Assembly: GCA_964489555.1 (NCBI GenBank)
Contig: CAZAZF010000004.1
Location: forward strand, 79,268 to 143,267
Direction: 5' to 3'
Length of the DNA: 64,000 nt
Source of the DNA: JAAZGD01 sp964489555
Lineage (GTDB): Bacteria > Bacillota > Clostridia > Peptostreptococcales > Anaerovoracaceae
Position 1 is the stretch's first letter; each line of letters begins with the position of its first letter. Below, piece after piece: positions 1-9,208 of the stretch. The notes beneath the pieces are model-generated. The model was not told the origin of the DNA and ran no database searches. It was given only the letters and a program-made list of their open reading frames with translations. The position numbers and the translations under genes were made by a program.

Positions 1-2
1 AC

Positions 3-455
3 GACATCTGCTTAATGGCTGATTATTTTGTCACCCTTCACAACTCCTCGTCTCGCAACATCACCATTTCGCCTGAGGTCTACGCCTTATTCAAGCATTA
101 CGAATGGCCCGGTAATATCCGGGAGCTGGAAAACATTATTGATCGGGCTGTAAACATCACAACAAAAAATCAAATTACCTTGGATGATTTGCCCTTAAGC
201 CTTCAACAGAATAACGCCCTCCAAACTCCGGGCCTATCAATCCACCCGGCACCCCACTCCCCTTCCTCTGAAAACTTCGTGGAACGACCCGCTTCTCTAA
301 CGGGAGAGGACCGCAGAAAGATGTTGCTGGTCAACGCACTCCAAAATTGCAAGGGCAATGTAAGTGAAGCAGCGGAGCGGCTGGGAGTCAATCGAAGAAC
401 CCTCTATCGCCGCATGGAAAAATACGGCATCGACAGCAATGACTTTAGGCTGTAA
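3..455 (+). CDS. Sigma-54-dependent transcriptional activator, C-terminal part (5' end outside window)
   Basis: The frame is open to the left edge (residues DICL precede the first ATG at 15), so this is the tail of a gene starting upstream. It shows the end of an AAA+ sigma-54 interaction domain, with the WPGNIRELENIIDRAV block, then a variable linker, then a Fis-type helix-turn-helix (GNVSEAAERLGVNRRTLYRRM). Proteins of this family bind upstream sites and use ATP to open sigma-54 RNA polymerase promoters. The sensor domain and target genes cannot be seen. It is the second such activator in the window, besides the one at 47015. Confidence 0.93.
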   Translation, partial: DICLMADYFVTLHNSSSRNITISPEVYALFKHYEWPGNIRELENIIDRAVNITTKNQITLDDLPLSLQQNNALQTPGLSIHPAPHSPSSENFVERPASLTGEDRRKMLLVNALQNCKGNVSEAAERLGVNRRTLYRRMEKYGIDSNDFRL

Positions 456-467
456 TTTCCATGGAGC

Positions 468-1142
468 CTACCAAAGATTTCCCAACATTTTCAATATATC
501 CGACGGTTCATTAATGAAGTAATCCGGCCCTTGAGGGCCGTTTTTTTCCTCTTCCGTCACCGCCAAGGCCCATCCCACCAGAACAGAACGCACCCCTGCA
601 TTTCGGGCACATAGAATATCATACATGCTATCTCCAACCATGATGCTTTCTTCCGGTTGACTTTTTAACTTTCGCAGTGCAATATATACAGGCTCCGGAT
701 CCGGTTTGTGTTTGTGTGTATCATCCCAGGTCACCACACTCTGAAAAAACGAACCAATCCCGTATTTGGTCATGGCTTCATCGGTGGTGGCTCTCATTCT
801 GGAAGTCACCAATCCCAGCTTAACACCTTGGTGATAGAGTTCTTCAATTAACTCTTTCATTCCCGGAAAAAGAGTAATTCGGTCCCCAAAGCTATCCAAG
901 TGATAATTTCGATAAATTTCCACAGCTTTTTCGGGAGGAACCTGAGGAAAGGCCTTTTCCATGCTTTTCAATAATGGTTCGCCAAAGGTACGAACAATGG
1001 CTTCCTTATCCCCTTCTCTTCCCTCAATGGTTCGATAGGTATGCTGCCAGGAATCGATAATTAAATCGTTGGTGTTCATAATGGTGCCGTCAAAATCAAA
1101 AAGCACGGTGCTGGCTGAAACAGACGTCTTTTCTAATTTCAT
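468..1142 (-). CDS. HAD-family hydrolase, PpaX/phosphoglycolate phosphatase-like
   Basis: This 224-residue protein has the HAD motifs in order: DFDGTIMNT near residue 16 (nucleophile and acid/base Asp), VTSRMRA near 113 (motif II Ser/Thr), a Lys in HKHKPDPEP (motif III), and VGDSMYDILCARNAG (motif IV). The cap domain lies between motifs I and II. It most resembles pyrophosphatase PpaX and Gph-type phosphoglycolate phosphatases; the substrate cannot be settled from sequence. AAAGGGG lies in front of the ATG. The gene stands alone and runs convergently towards the activator fragment, 12 bp away. Confidence 0.88.
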   Translation of the reverse strand: MKLEKTSVSASTVLFDFDGTIMNTNDLIIDSWQHTYRTIEGREGDKEAIVRTFGEPLLKSMEKAFPQVPPEKAVEIYRNYHLDSFGDRITLFPGMKELIEELYHQGVKLGLVTSRMRATTDEAMTKYGIGSFFQSVVTWDDTHKHKPDPEPVYIALRKLKSQPEESIMVGDSMYDILCARNAGVRSVLVGWALAVTEEEKNGPQGPDYFINEPSDILKMLGNLW

Positions 1143-1176
1143 GGTTTACCCCTTTCAACAAGTAGCAAAGGATAGC

Positions 1177-1203
1177 AAAGCCCCAACAGATGGTTGGGGC
1201 TTT
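1177..1203. terminator. Hairpin terminator between the beta-subunit gene and ppaX-like gene
   Basis: A perfect 11-bp stem (AAAGCCCCAAC / GTTGGGGCTTT) with the loop AGATG lies between two minus-strand genes. The longer T-run (TTTTTCTTT) follows the stem on the plus strand; on the minus strand only TTT follows, so termination of the upstream minus-strand gene may be partial. Confidence 0.65.
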
Positions 1204-1266
1204 TTCTTTCTATTGCAAAGGTTAATCAAGTTCTGCCAATCAGATCAAAATTTAAGACTCCTTCTT

Positions 1267-2412
1267 TTAATATCCGCTGAACATGGAAAGCATAACCGAG
1301 GCCGCTACCGCCGAACCGATAACTCCGGCCACATTGGGTCCCATAGCGTGCATTAAAAGGAAGTTAGAGGAATTGGCCTCCTGCCCTACCTTCTGAGATA
1401 CTCGGGCAGCCATAGGCACTGCAGATACTCCCGCAGAACCAATCAACGGGTTGATTTTTCCACCACTTAACTTGTTCATCAATTTGCCCAGCAAGACTCC
1501 GGCCGCCGTACCCACTGCAAAGGCTACGATACCAAGAATAACAATCTTTATAGTGGCCAATGTGAGGAAGGTGGGGCCCTGAGCCGAAGCACCCACCGCC
1601 AGTCCCAACATAATGGTTACGATGTTAATGAGAGCATTAGCCGCAGTGTCTGACAACCGCAGTGTTCTTCCGCTCTCCTTGAATAGATTCCCCAGCATCA
1701 ACATTCCAACCAAAGGCGCTGCCGCAGGAAGCAACAGAACGACTATTATGGTAACCATGATAGGGAATAAAATCTTTTCTCTCTGGGTTACAGGCCTGAG
1801 CTGTTCCATCTTGATGACCCGTTCCTTCTTGGTGGTCAACGCCTTCATGATGGGAGGCTGAATCACCGGAACCAAAGCCATATAAGAATAGGCCGCCACC
1901 GCCACCGCTCCTAACAAATGCGGGGCCAACTGCTGAGTAGTATAAATTGCCGTCGGACCATCTGCTCCACCAATAATTCCGATAGAAGCCGCTTCTTGAG
2001 CATTGAATCCCATAATAATGGCCATGAACAAGGCAAAAAATATTCCGAATTGAGCGGCCGCTCCCAAGAACAAACTCTTCGGATTGGCAATCAGGGGGCC
2101 GAAATCCGTCATGGCTCCAACACCCATAAAAATCAAACTGGGAAGAATTGGCTTCAACAAGTAAAAGATGGTCAATAACCCCATGCCTTCCAAAGGAGTG
2201 CCCGGATCCACATGGGCCGTAAAAATCCCTGTAACAGGCATGTTGGAAAGCAACATCCCAAATCCAATGGGAACCAACAGCAAAGGTTCAAATCCTTTAC
2301 GAATGGCCAAAAACAAAAATAGACAGGCAACCGCCAACATGATGGCACTTCGCACATCCATGTTAAGGATTCCCATGCCCTCCGCAAACTTTTCTAATGT
2401 CTCTAAAATCAT
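1267..2412 (-). CDS. Sodium-translocating decarboxylase beta subunit (OadB/GcdB/MmdB family)
   Basis: This 381-residue, very hydrophobic protein belongs to the membrane subunit family of sodium-pumping oxaloacetate, methylmalonyl-CoA and glutaconyl-CoA decarboxylases. The conserved GGADGPTAIYTTQQLAP stretch and the C-terminal segment with GSAGVSAVPMAARVSQKVGQ and LMHAMGPNVAGVIGSAVAA are typical; the beta subunit couples decarboxylation of biotin-bound CO2 to Na+ export. The start is ATG with AAAGGAGA upstream. No alpha (carboxyltransferase), gamma, delta or biotin-carrier gene is beside it, which is unusual because these are normally clustered. Which decarboxylase it serves cannot be said from this subunit. 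Confidence 0.93.
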   Translation of the reverse strand: MILETLEKFAEGMGILNMDVRSAIMLAVACLFLFLAIRKGFEPLLLVPIGFGMLLSNMPVTGIFTAHVDPGTPLEGMGLLTIFYLLKPILPSLIFMGVGAMTDFGPLIANPKSLFLGAAAQFGIFFALFMAIIMGFNAQEAASIGIIGGADGPTAIYTTQQLAPHLLGAVAVAAYSYMALVPVIQPPIMKALTTKKERVIKMEQLRPVTQREKILFPIMVTIIVVLLLPAAAPLVGMLMLGNLFKESGRTLRLSDTAANALINIVTIMLGLAVGASAQGPTFLTLATIKIVILGIVAFAVGTAAGVLLGKLMNKLSGGKINPLIGSAGVSAVPMAARVSQKVGQEANSSNFLLMHAMGPNVAGVIGSAVAASVMLSMFSGY

Positions 2413-2449
2413 TTCAATAGTCTCCTTTTTCCTAACCCGTACCTATTGA

Positions 2450-2478
2450 ATGGTACCACACAACACCCATTCTTGCAA
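2450..2478 (-). promoter_or_regulatory. Possible sigma-A promoter of the decarboxylase beta gene
   Basis: On the minus strand TTGCAA (2478-2473) is separated by 17 bp from TACCAT (2455-2450), about 38 bp before the start codon. The -10 box is a 4/6 match, so this is tentative. Confidence 0.35.
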
Positions 2479-2493
2479 GGAATTCTTCGCCTT

Positions 2494-2515
2494 TCCCTCA
2501 TGTATACATGAGGGA
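2494..2515. repeat. 22-bp perfect palindrome between prfB and the decarboxylase beta gene
   Basis: The half-site is TCCCTCATGTA followed directly by its reverse complement, with no loop. No T-run follows on either strand, so it does not look like a normal terminator. It sits about 16 bp upstream of the proposed -35 of the beta-subunit gene and could be an operator for that gene or part of the prfB 3' end. Confidence 0.7.
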
Positions 2516-2544
2516 GACCCGCCACTATCAAGCCCATTCTTTTT

Positions 2545-3646
2545 TTAGTCCCGTTGTTTCAGTTTTTCATTAATAAAGTAGTCGATTTCTCCGTCCATAA
2601 CCGCACCAATATTGCCTACCTCCGCCCCGGTCCGGTGATCTTTCACCATCGTATAAGGATGGAAAACATAAGAACGAATCTGACTGCCCCATGCGATTTG
2701 ACTATAATCGCCTTTCAGTTCTTTCAAGCTTTCCTTATGTTCCCGAATGGCAACATCCATCAATTTTGACCGAAGCAGCTTCATGGCCGTTTCTTTGTTT
2801 TGATGCTGACTTCTTTCATTTTGGCAGGTCACTACGATGTTGGTGGGAAGGTGGGTGATTCGAATGGCGGAATCCGTTTTGTTAACATGTTGTCCTCCCG
2901 CTCCGGAACTGCGGTATGTGTCAATTCTCAAATCGGAAGCATCGATGTCAATTGTAATATCATCTTCAATTTCCGGCATGACATCCACTCCGGCAAAGCT
3001 GGTATGCCTCCTTCCCGAAGAATCAAAGGGAGAAATTCTCACCAAACGATGGACACCCTTTTCATTCTTAAGAAAACCGTAGGCATACTCTCCCTCCACC
3101 ATCATTGTGGCACTTTTAATACCACCCTCCGTATCATATTGTACATCGGCGATGGTCAATTTATAGCCTTTCTTTTCCGTCCATCGACCATACATCCGCA
3201 TTAACATCTCCGTCCAGTCCTGGGCATCCTTCCCGCCCTCACCGGCGTGGAGATGAATAATAGCAGAATTGAAATCGTATTCCTCATTCAATAATATTTT
3301 CAGCCTGAGGTCCTCAGTGGTCTCCGTGAATCGGTCATAGGCCTCTTGAATCTCCCGGGTCAATTCCTCCTCTTCTTCCTCCAACGCCAGCTGAAGAAGC
3401 ACCTCGACATCAGACAACTCTCTTTCCAGCAAATAAAACTCGCCGACTCGATTTTCCAGACCTTTTTTTTCTTTCAACACCCGGCTCGCCTTTTGATGAT
3501 CTTCCCAAAAATCCGGCTGCTGTGAAACTTCATTCAACCCTTTGATTCTTTCCTCTAAGTCGGCTAGGTCAAAGGGAGTCTCCCACTTCCTGCAGGGTTT
3601 TCCGTGCCAAAGGCAATTCATTTTTTATTTGTTCCAATATGACCAT
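2545..3646 (-). CDS. prfB: Peptide chain release factor 2, made by programmed +1 frameshift
   Basis: RF2 releases the peptide at UGA and UAA codons. The GGQ motif (SSGAGGQHVNKTDSAIR) and the SPF codon-recognition tripeptide (RISPFDSSGRRHTSFA) are both present. The true start is the ATG at 3646, with AGGAGG 8 nt upstream. It encodes 25 codons ending in CTT and then an in-frame TGA at 3571-3569; skipping one base (CTT T GAC) continues into the frame 3570-2545. The product is 366 residues. A single-frame reading starting with MNCLWH is an artefact. It lies 54 bp downstream of secA, probably in the same operon, and is self-regulated through the UGA it decodes. Confidence 0.97.
3568..3574 (-). other. 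prfB: RF2 programmed frameshift site (CTTTGAC)
   Basis: The slippery CTT codon is followed by TGA as codon 26 and then C, the arrangement conserved in bacterial prfB. The usual internal Shine-Dalgarno (AGGGGG) is here only GTGGGAG, ending further from CTT than usual, and GGGAGACTCCC just before the site can fold on itself. Confidence 0.93.
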
Positions 3647-3700
3647 TATTCTATCCTCCTCATACTATTCTCCATTTTGTCAATTAAGAAGATTCGCCTC

Positions 3701-6376
3701 TTATACCGTTCTTCCACAACAATTCTTGTATTTCTTTCCCGACCCACAAGGGCAGGCGTCGTTTCGACCCACCTTTGGCAACTCCCGTTGGTACGTTTGG
3801 GGCTTTTGGGTCCTGGACGGCACCACCGGAGCGGCAGGCAGGTCGCCTCCTTGTGGCGGCCATTGGGCTTCCATAGGGGCCGGTTGGGAAAAAGGAGCGC
3901 TCCCTTTTGCCGCCACATTTTCATCCGAGCCTCCCTGATCTACAAATTGATCCTTGCGAGCTTGTTCTCCCCGCAAGATCTCTTTTCGCTGTGTTGTGGT
4001 TTGCATTGTAACATTGAAGCAGAATTTTACCGTGTCCTCTTTTATGGATTGAATCATCAGTTCAAACATGTCGAAGCCCTCATTGGCATAAGCCGCCGCC
4101 GGATCCTGCTGGCCCAAGGCGCGAAGTCCAATTCCACTTTTCAGCTGATCCATGGCATCAATATGTTCCATCCATTTATTGTCCACAACACGGATTAGGA
4201 TCATCCGCTCCAGCTCTCTCATTCTTTCTTCGCCGATTTCGTTCTCTTTTTCCTGATAAAGCCGTTCAAAACGGCTCAAAATCTCTTCTCTTAATTGCTC
4301 CTCTGTTAATTCCAGCACTTGGTCCGGATTATAATTCACTCCCTGGAACCTTGGACATATTTTCTGCAAGCCACTTTCAATACGGAAAAGCTCCCATTCC
4401 TCCGGATAGCGGGAAGCGATCACCACCGGATCCACCACCTCGTTCACCAACTCTTCCATCATATTTATGATGTAAGAACGGAGATTTTCACCAAACAGCA
4501 CTTTCTTGCGTTCTCCGTAAATAATCTCCCGCTGTTTGTTCATCACATTATCATACTGCAAAACGTATTTACGAATGCTGAAGTTTCTACTTTCCACTCG
4601 CTTTTGTGCATTTTCAATGGACTTGGACAACATGCCCGCTTCAATGACATCCTCTTCACCCAATCCCAATCGGGTCACGATGCCTTGAATGCGATCTCCG
4701 CCAAACAGGCGCATTAATTCATCTTCCAGGGAAATGTAAAACTGAGTTTGCCCCGGATCTCCCTGTCGGCCGGATCGCCCTCTTAACTGGTTATCGATTC
4801 GACGAGATTCGTGGCGTTCTGTACCTAATATGGCCAAGCCGCCCAGCGCTACTACTTTTTCCCGTTCCTCCGGCGAGGCCTCTTGCCCGCCAAGCACAAT
4901 ATCCGTTCCACGGCCGGCCATGTTGGTCGCAATCGTCACCGCTCCCATACGCCCTGCTTCCGCTATAATCTCAGCCTCCTTCTCATGTTGCTTGGCATTC
5001 AACACATTGTGCCGGACACCTCTTCGCTGCAACATTTCGCTAATCAACTCAGATTTTTCGATGGAAATGGTGCCCACCAGAATGGGTTGTCCCGTTTCAT
5101 GCAACGCCTTAATCCCATCGGAAATGGCTTTGAACTTGCCTCGCTCCGTAGAATACACCGCATCTTGAAGGTCTTCCCGCAAAACCGGTTTGTTGGTAGG
5201 AATCACCACCACATCCATATTGTAAATATCCCGGAATTCGTCTTCCTCTGTTTTCGCCGTTCCCGTCATCCCTGCCAGTTTCTGATACATTCGAAAATAA
5301 TTCTGCAAGGTAATGGTCGCCAGAGTCTTGGATTCAGAACGAACCAATACGCCTTCCTTGGCTTCAATGGCCTGATGAAGTCCGTCACTATATCTTCTCC
5401 CAAACATCAATCGACCGGTAAACTCATCTACAATAACCACTTCGTCCTCTTTAACGATATAGTCGATGTCTCGTTTCATTAAATTTCTTGCTTTAAGCGC
5501 TTGCAACACATGATGATTGATTTCCATATTTTCCGGATCGGAAAAGTTATCAATCCCAAAATGCCTCTCACACTTTGAAACACCTTCTTCCGTCAAAGCC
5601 ACCGTCTTGTCTTTTTCTTCATATGTGAAATCTTCTTCCTTGCGTAAAGTACGAACGAAGCGATCTGCTTGTTGATACAAATCTGTAGATTTCGCTCCTT
5701 GGCCGGAAATAATGAGAGGCGTTCTGGCCTCGTCAATAAGAATGGAATCCACCTCATCGATGATGGCAAAATTTAATTCTCTTTGGGTCAACTGTTCCTT
5801 ATACAGAACCATATTATCCCGAAGGTAATCAAAACCGAATTCATTGTTGGTTCCATAAGTAATATCCGCCTGGTAGGCGGCCTTCCGTTCATCCGCAGTG
5901 ATGCCATGGATGACGCAACCCACCGTAAGCCCAAGAAATTCATAGATCTTGCCCATCCACTCCCGGTCTCTTTTTGCCAAATAGTCATTAACCGTAACTA
6001 CATGAACGCCTTTTCCCTCCAAGGCATTTAAATAGGCCGCCAAAGTGGCTACTAGGGTTTTTCCTTCTCCGGTTTTCATTTCGGCAATCCTCCCTTGGTG
6101 GAGAACGATACCGCCAATCAATTGGACCCGAAAATGCTTCAGCTTCAAAACACGCCAAGCCGCTTCTCTACATACCGCAAAAGCCTCTGGCAACAAATCC
6201 TCCAGCGTTTCTCCTTCTTCAAGCCGCCTTCGAAATTCCAATGTTTTCTCTGCGAGCTGTATGTCGGAAAGTTTTTGCGTTTCCAAATCCAACGCTTCAA
6301 TTTTATTCGCCAGTTGTTCCAGCTTTTTAACCTCTTTGGCATTCAGGTCGCCAAATATTTTTTCCAAAAATCCCAT
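3701..6376 (-). CDS. secA: Preprotein translocase ATPase SecA
   Basis: This 891-residue motor drives protein export through SecYEG. Walker A is MKTGEGKT at residues 100-107; the DEAD-type Walker B lies in IIDEVDSILIDEARTP. GMTGTAKTEEDEF and the second nucleotide-binding fold (MAGRGTDIVLGG, LRGRSGRQGDPG) follow. The C-terminus has the zinc-binding tail CPCGSGKKYKNCC, used for SecB or lipid contact. AAAGGAGAACT precedes the ATG. It lies 9 bp after the CNNM gene and before prfB; the secA-prfB order is common in Firmicutes. Confidence 0.99.
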   Translation of the reverse strand: MGFLEKIFGDLNAKEVKKLEQLANKIEALDLETQKLSDIQLAEKTLEFRRRLEEGETLEDLLPEAFAVCREAAWRVLKLKHFRVQLIGGIVLHQGRIAEMKTGEGKTLVATLAAYLNALEGKGVHVVTVNDYLAKRDREWMGKIYEFLGLTVGCVIHGITADERKAAYQADITYGTNNEFGFDYLRDNMVLYKEQLTQRELNFAIIDEVDSILIDEARTPLIISGQGAKSTDLYQQADRFVRTLRKEEDFTYEEKDKTVALTEEGVSKCERHFGIDNFSDPENMEINHHVLQALKARNLMKRDIDYIVKEDEVVIVDEFTGRLMFGRRYSDGLHQAIEAKEGVLVRSESKTLATITLQNYFRMYQKLAGMTGTAKTEEDEFRDIYNMDVVVIPTNKPVLREDLQDAVYSTERGKFKAISDGIKALHETGQPILVGTISIEKSELISEMLQRRGVRHNVLNAKQHEKEAEIIAEAGRMGAVTIATNMAGRGTDIVLGGQEASPEEREKVVALGGLAILGTERHESRRIDNQLRGRSGRQGDPGQTQFYISLEDELMRLFGGDRIQGIVTRLGLGEEDVIEAGMLSKSIENAQKRVESRNFSIRKYVLQYDNVMNKQREIIYGERKKVLFGENLRSYIINMMEELVNEVVDPVVIASRYPEEWELFRIESGLQKICPRFQGVNYNPDQVLELTEEQLREEILSRFERLYQEKENEIGEERMRELERMILIRVVDNKWMEHIDAMDQLKSGIGLRALGQQDPAAAYANEGFDMFELMIQSIKEDTVKFCFNVTMQTTTQRKEILRGEQARKDQFVDQGGSDENVAAKGSAPFSQPAPMEAQWPPQGGDLPAAPVVPSRTQKPQTYQRELPKVGRNDACPCGSGKKYKNCCGRTV

Positions 6377-6385
6377 AGTTCTCCT

Positions 6386-7660
6386 TTACTCATCCATTTC
6401 TTCATCTGGTATCTCTTCGACGAAAACAACAATCTCTAATGCTTTTCGCCGGTCCGCCTTTGCTACCGTTACCTTGAATAGTTGATTGGCTATCTGGCTT
6501 TCAAAGTAATCGTTCACCCCGGGCAAATCGTTGAGCTGCGTACAAACCCACCCATTCACCGTAGTAACCGGAGTCTCTAGCTCCACATTGAAAACATCCA
6601 AAAACTTTTCCAGATTGGTATGCCCCTGGACCACATAGCTTCCATCAGCCAACGGTTTGATTTCTATATCGATGATCTCATCGTGCTCATCGTAGATTTC
6701 ACCCACCAACTCTTCAATGATGTCTTCCATGGTGATGATTCCTTCGGTTCCCCCATATTCATCCACCACCACAGCGATATGGGTTTTTATCTTCTGCATC
6801 TTTTTTAGAAGCACAGCTATTTTAATAGACCCCGATACAAAAACCACGGGTTTAATATATTCCGACACCTTCTTCTTTCCTTTTATAAGATGGTTGTGGA
6901 AATCCTTTTGATTCAAAACCCCCACAATGTGGTCCAGGTTTTCTTCATAAACCGGTAGGCGGGAAAATCCCGTTTCCAAGAACAATCGTCCGATTTCATC
7001 TTTTGAAGTATCTTCTTCTATGGCTATCACATCTACTCTGGGCGTTAAAACGTCATATGCCTCCAGCTCATAGAATTCGATGGCATTGGTAATGAGCTCG
7101 CTTTGTTCGTTCCCAATGGCACCCTCTGTTTCCGCTTCCTCTACCATAATCAGAAGCTCGTCTTCGGTGATGCTCATGTGGTTTTTTACTTTAAACAGGG
7201 CATTCACCAGCCTCCGAAACAGTCCGAAAAACCAGGTTAAGGGCTTCAAAACCACCACCAAAAATCCAATAAAGGGGGCAGATGCCATGGCAAACCTTTC
7301 CGGAATCTCCTTTGCCATACTTTTGGGGCTAATTTCCCCGAAAATAAGAACAATCACTGTTACCACCAGAGTGGCTACCGGCGCACCATACTCCCCATAA
7401 AGAGTAACAAACATAAGGGTTGCAATGGCCGTCATGGCGATATTTACAATATTATTTCCCACCAATATGGTGGACAATAGTTGATCAAAATTCTCAATTA
7501 AGCGAATAACCTGTTTCGCTTTGCGGTTCCCGGATGCGGCCATATTTTTTAGTCGAATCCGATTCACTGATGTAAAGGCCGTTTCCGTTGCGCTAAAGTA
7601 GGCAGACAACAAAATCAAACACACAATAGCCATCAGCTGTCCCGGTATGTGGGATTCCAT
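6386..7660 (-). CDS. CNNM/CorC-HlyC family membrane protein with CBS pair
   Basis: This 424-residue protein has an N-terminal DUF21 transmembrane domain (about residues 1-200, including FSATETAFTSVNRIRLKNMAA), a CBS-domain pair (about 210-335, with TPRVDVIAIEED and VVDEYGGTEGIITMEDIIEELVGEI) and a C-terminal CorC_HlyC domain (about 345-420). The family exports or regulates Mg2+ and other divalent cations; older names call it hemolysin-like. The acidic tail VEEIPDEEMDE is typical. AAGGAG precedes the ATG. It is probably the first gene of a CNNM-secA-prfB operon. Confidence 0.93.
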   Translation of the reverse strand: MESHIPGQLMAIVCLILLSAYFSATETAFTSVNRIRLKNMAASGNRKAKQVIRLIENFDQLLSTILVGNNIVNIAMTAIATLMFVTLYGEYGAPVATLVVTVIVLIFGEISPKSMAKEIPERFAMASAPFIGFLVVVLKPLTWFFGLFRRLVNALFKVKNHMSITEDELLIMVEEAETEGAIGNEQSELITNAIEFYELEAYDVLTPRVDVIAIEEDTSKDEIGRLFLETGFSRLPVYEENLDHIVGVLNQKDFHNHLIKGKKKVSEYIKPVVFVSGSIKIAVLLKKMQKIKTHIAVVVDEYGGTEGIITMEDIIEELVGEIYDEHDEIIDIEIKPLADGSYVVQGHTNLEKFLDVFNVELETPVTTVNGWVCTQLNDLPGVNDYFESQIANQLFKVTVAKADRRKALEIVVFVEEIPDEEMDE

Positions 7661-7762
7661 TTTCTTCTCCTTTTTTCCAATGTCCGGTTCCCCATTTTCC
7701 CGGACAAGCTTTTCTTCCTTGTTTGAATTGAGTTCAATACTATATTATACATGAAAACAATC

Positions 7763-7798
7763 AAAAAAAGAACCTAGGAGCGGTAAAAACCCCACTCC
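7763..7798 (-). terminator. Rho-independent terminator of lysC
   Basis: On the minus strand the stem GGAGTGG / CCGCTCC (7798-7777, one G-U pair) has the loop GGTTTTTA, and a run of seven T follows a few bases later. It lies 54 bp past the lysC stop codon. Confidence 0.75.
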
Positions 7799-7851
7799 CG
7801 GTCTGCTTGTTTCCCGTATAGCTATTGGATACGGTTCCATTCTTCCTCTTC

Positions 7852-9189
7852 TTACGCTTTTGTTACGTTTTGGCCTTCCTCTTCCAGAAAAGTTTGGTAA
7901 ATAGCCCGAATGGCTTTTTCGAAATCCCGATTGCTGACACCGACAATGATGTTCATTTCGCTGGATCCCTGGTCAATCATTCGGATGTTGACTCCGGCAT
8001 CTGCCAGCGCAGTAAACAGCTTTGCAGACACGCCAGGACGTTGGGACATGCCACTCCCTACCGTAGCAATTAATGCAATGTCATGGAATACATCCACGGT
8101 GTCCGGTTCCAGCTTTCGTTTGATTTCCTCTACGATATCCTCGATTTTCCCTTCGGCGGCCTTGGTATTGATTACTACCGACAAATTATCGATTCCTGTG
8201 GGGCAATGTTCTGTAAGAATATCATAATCTTCAATAATGGATAACACCCGCCGAATGAAGCCCTTCTCAGCAGCCATCATATTTTTGTAAATCGCAATAA
8301 CGGTAAAATCCTTGCTGCCGGCAATCCCGGTAATGATACGGGACGGATTCACTTCTTCCTCCGAAGTAATCATGGTGCCCGGGTCTTCCGGTTGGTTGGT
8401 GTTTCGGATATTGATGGGTATATTCGCGATACGAGCCGGATAGATGGCATCCTCATGAAGCACCGACGCTCCCATGTAGGACAACTCCCTCAGTTCTTTA
8501 TAGCTAAGCCTCTCAATGGGTTCCGATTTCACAATGCGAGGATCTGCCACCAACAGGCCGGAAACATCGGTCCAGTTTTCATAAACATCCGCCCCTACTG
8601 CTCTCGCCACCAAAGAACCCGTTATATCCGAACCTCCCCGAGAAAATATCTTTATTTTCTTGTTGGGAAGTGTGCCGTAAAATCCTGGCAACACCGCTCT
8701 TTCATGTTTGGACAATTCCTCTGCCAAAGTGCGGTTGGTTTCCTCTTCCAGAAACTTTCCATTTTCATCAAACAAAATCAATCCTGCGGTATCCACAAAG
8801 TCCACCCCCAGGAACTTGGCCATGATAATGGCATTCAAAAATTCTCCACGGCTGACGATATAATCTTCAGATGCCCCTTCCACCAATTTTCGGCGAATCT
8901 TGCTGTAGTGTTCTGTCAAGTCCAAATCCAATCCCAGTCCCACTACTACCGCAGTAAACCGGTCACACACCACCTGCAAAACCTGTTCGAAGGGGAAATT
9001 GTGTTCGATGTGGGTTTTACATAGATAAAGCAAATCTGTTATCTTGCTATCGCCATCGTACCTTTTCCCCGGAGCAGAAACCACAATATATTTCCTTTCC
9101 GGATCTTTTTCAATGATTTCCTTGGTTTTTGCCAGCTGAATCCCGTCCGCCACTGAACTTCCACCAAATTTTGCTACCTTGATGCCCAT
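7852..9189 (-). CDS. lysC: Aspartate kinase
   Basis: This enzyme phosphorylates L-aspartate, the first step towards lysine, threonine, methionine and diaminopimelate. The N-terminal KFGGSSVADG motif (residues 6-15 of the chosen start), the central FSRGGSDITGSLVARAVGAD motif and two C-terminal ACT domains are present, giving 445 residues. The start at 9189 (MGIKVAKFGG) is preferred over an upstream ATG at 9222, because AAGAGGT lies 5 bp before it and the family begins here. ACT domains point to feedback control by amino acids. No lysine riboswitch is visible in the roughly 25-nt leader; control may instead act at the palindrome over the promoter. Confidence 0.97.
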   Translation of the reverse strand: MGIKVAKFGGSSVADGIQLAKTKEIIEKDPERKYIVVSAPGKRYDGDSKITDLLYLCKTHIEHNFPFEQVLQVVCDRFTAVVVGLGLDLDLTEHYSKIRRKLVEGASEDYIVSRGEFLNAIIMAKFLGVDFVDTAGLILFDENGKFLEEETNRTLAEELSKHERAVLPGFYGTLPNKKIKIFSRGGSDITGSLVARAVGADVYENWTDVSGLLVADPRIVKSEPIERLSYKELRELSYMGASVLHEDAIYPARIANIPINIRNTNQPEDPGTMITSEEEVNPSRIITGIAGSKDFTVIAIYKNMMAAEKGFIRRVLSIIEDYDILTEHCPTGIDNLSVVINTKAAEGKIEDIVEEIKRKLEPDTVDVFHDIALIATVGSGMSQRPGVSAKLFTALADAGVNIRMIDQGSSEMNIIVGVSNRDFEKAIRAIYQTFLEEEGQNVTKA

Positions 9190-9208
9190 TTTGTACCTCT
9201 TCCATATC

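Noticed and set aside
3569..3571. In-frame TGA in prfB as a sign of a pseudogene
   Set aside because: It is at codon 26 in the CTTTGAC context of the conserved programmed frameshift.
3639..3938. Plus-strand open frames inside secA, addA and other long genes
   Set aside because: They mirror real minus-strand genes, have no family resemblance and lack ribosome sites.
7746..7752. TATAAT-like box as promoter of the CNNM gene
   Set aside because: It has no -35 and overlaps the lysC terminator; I could not support it.
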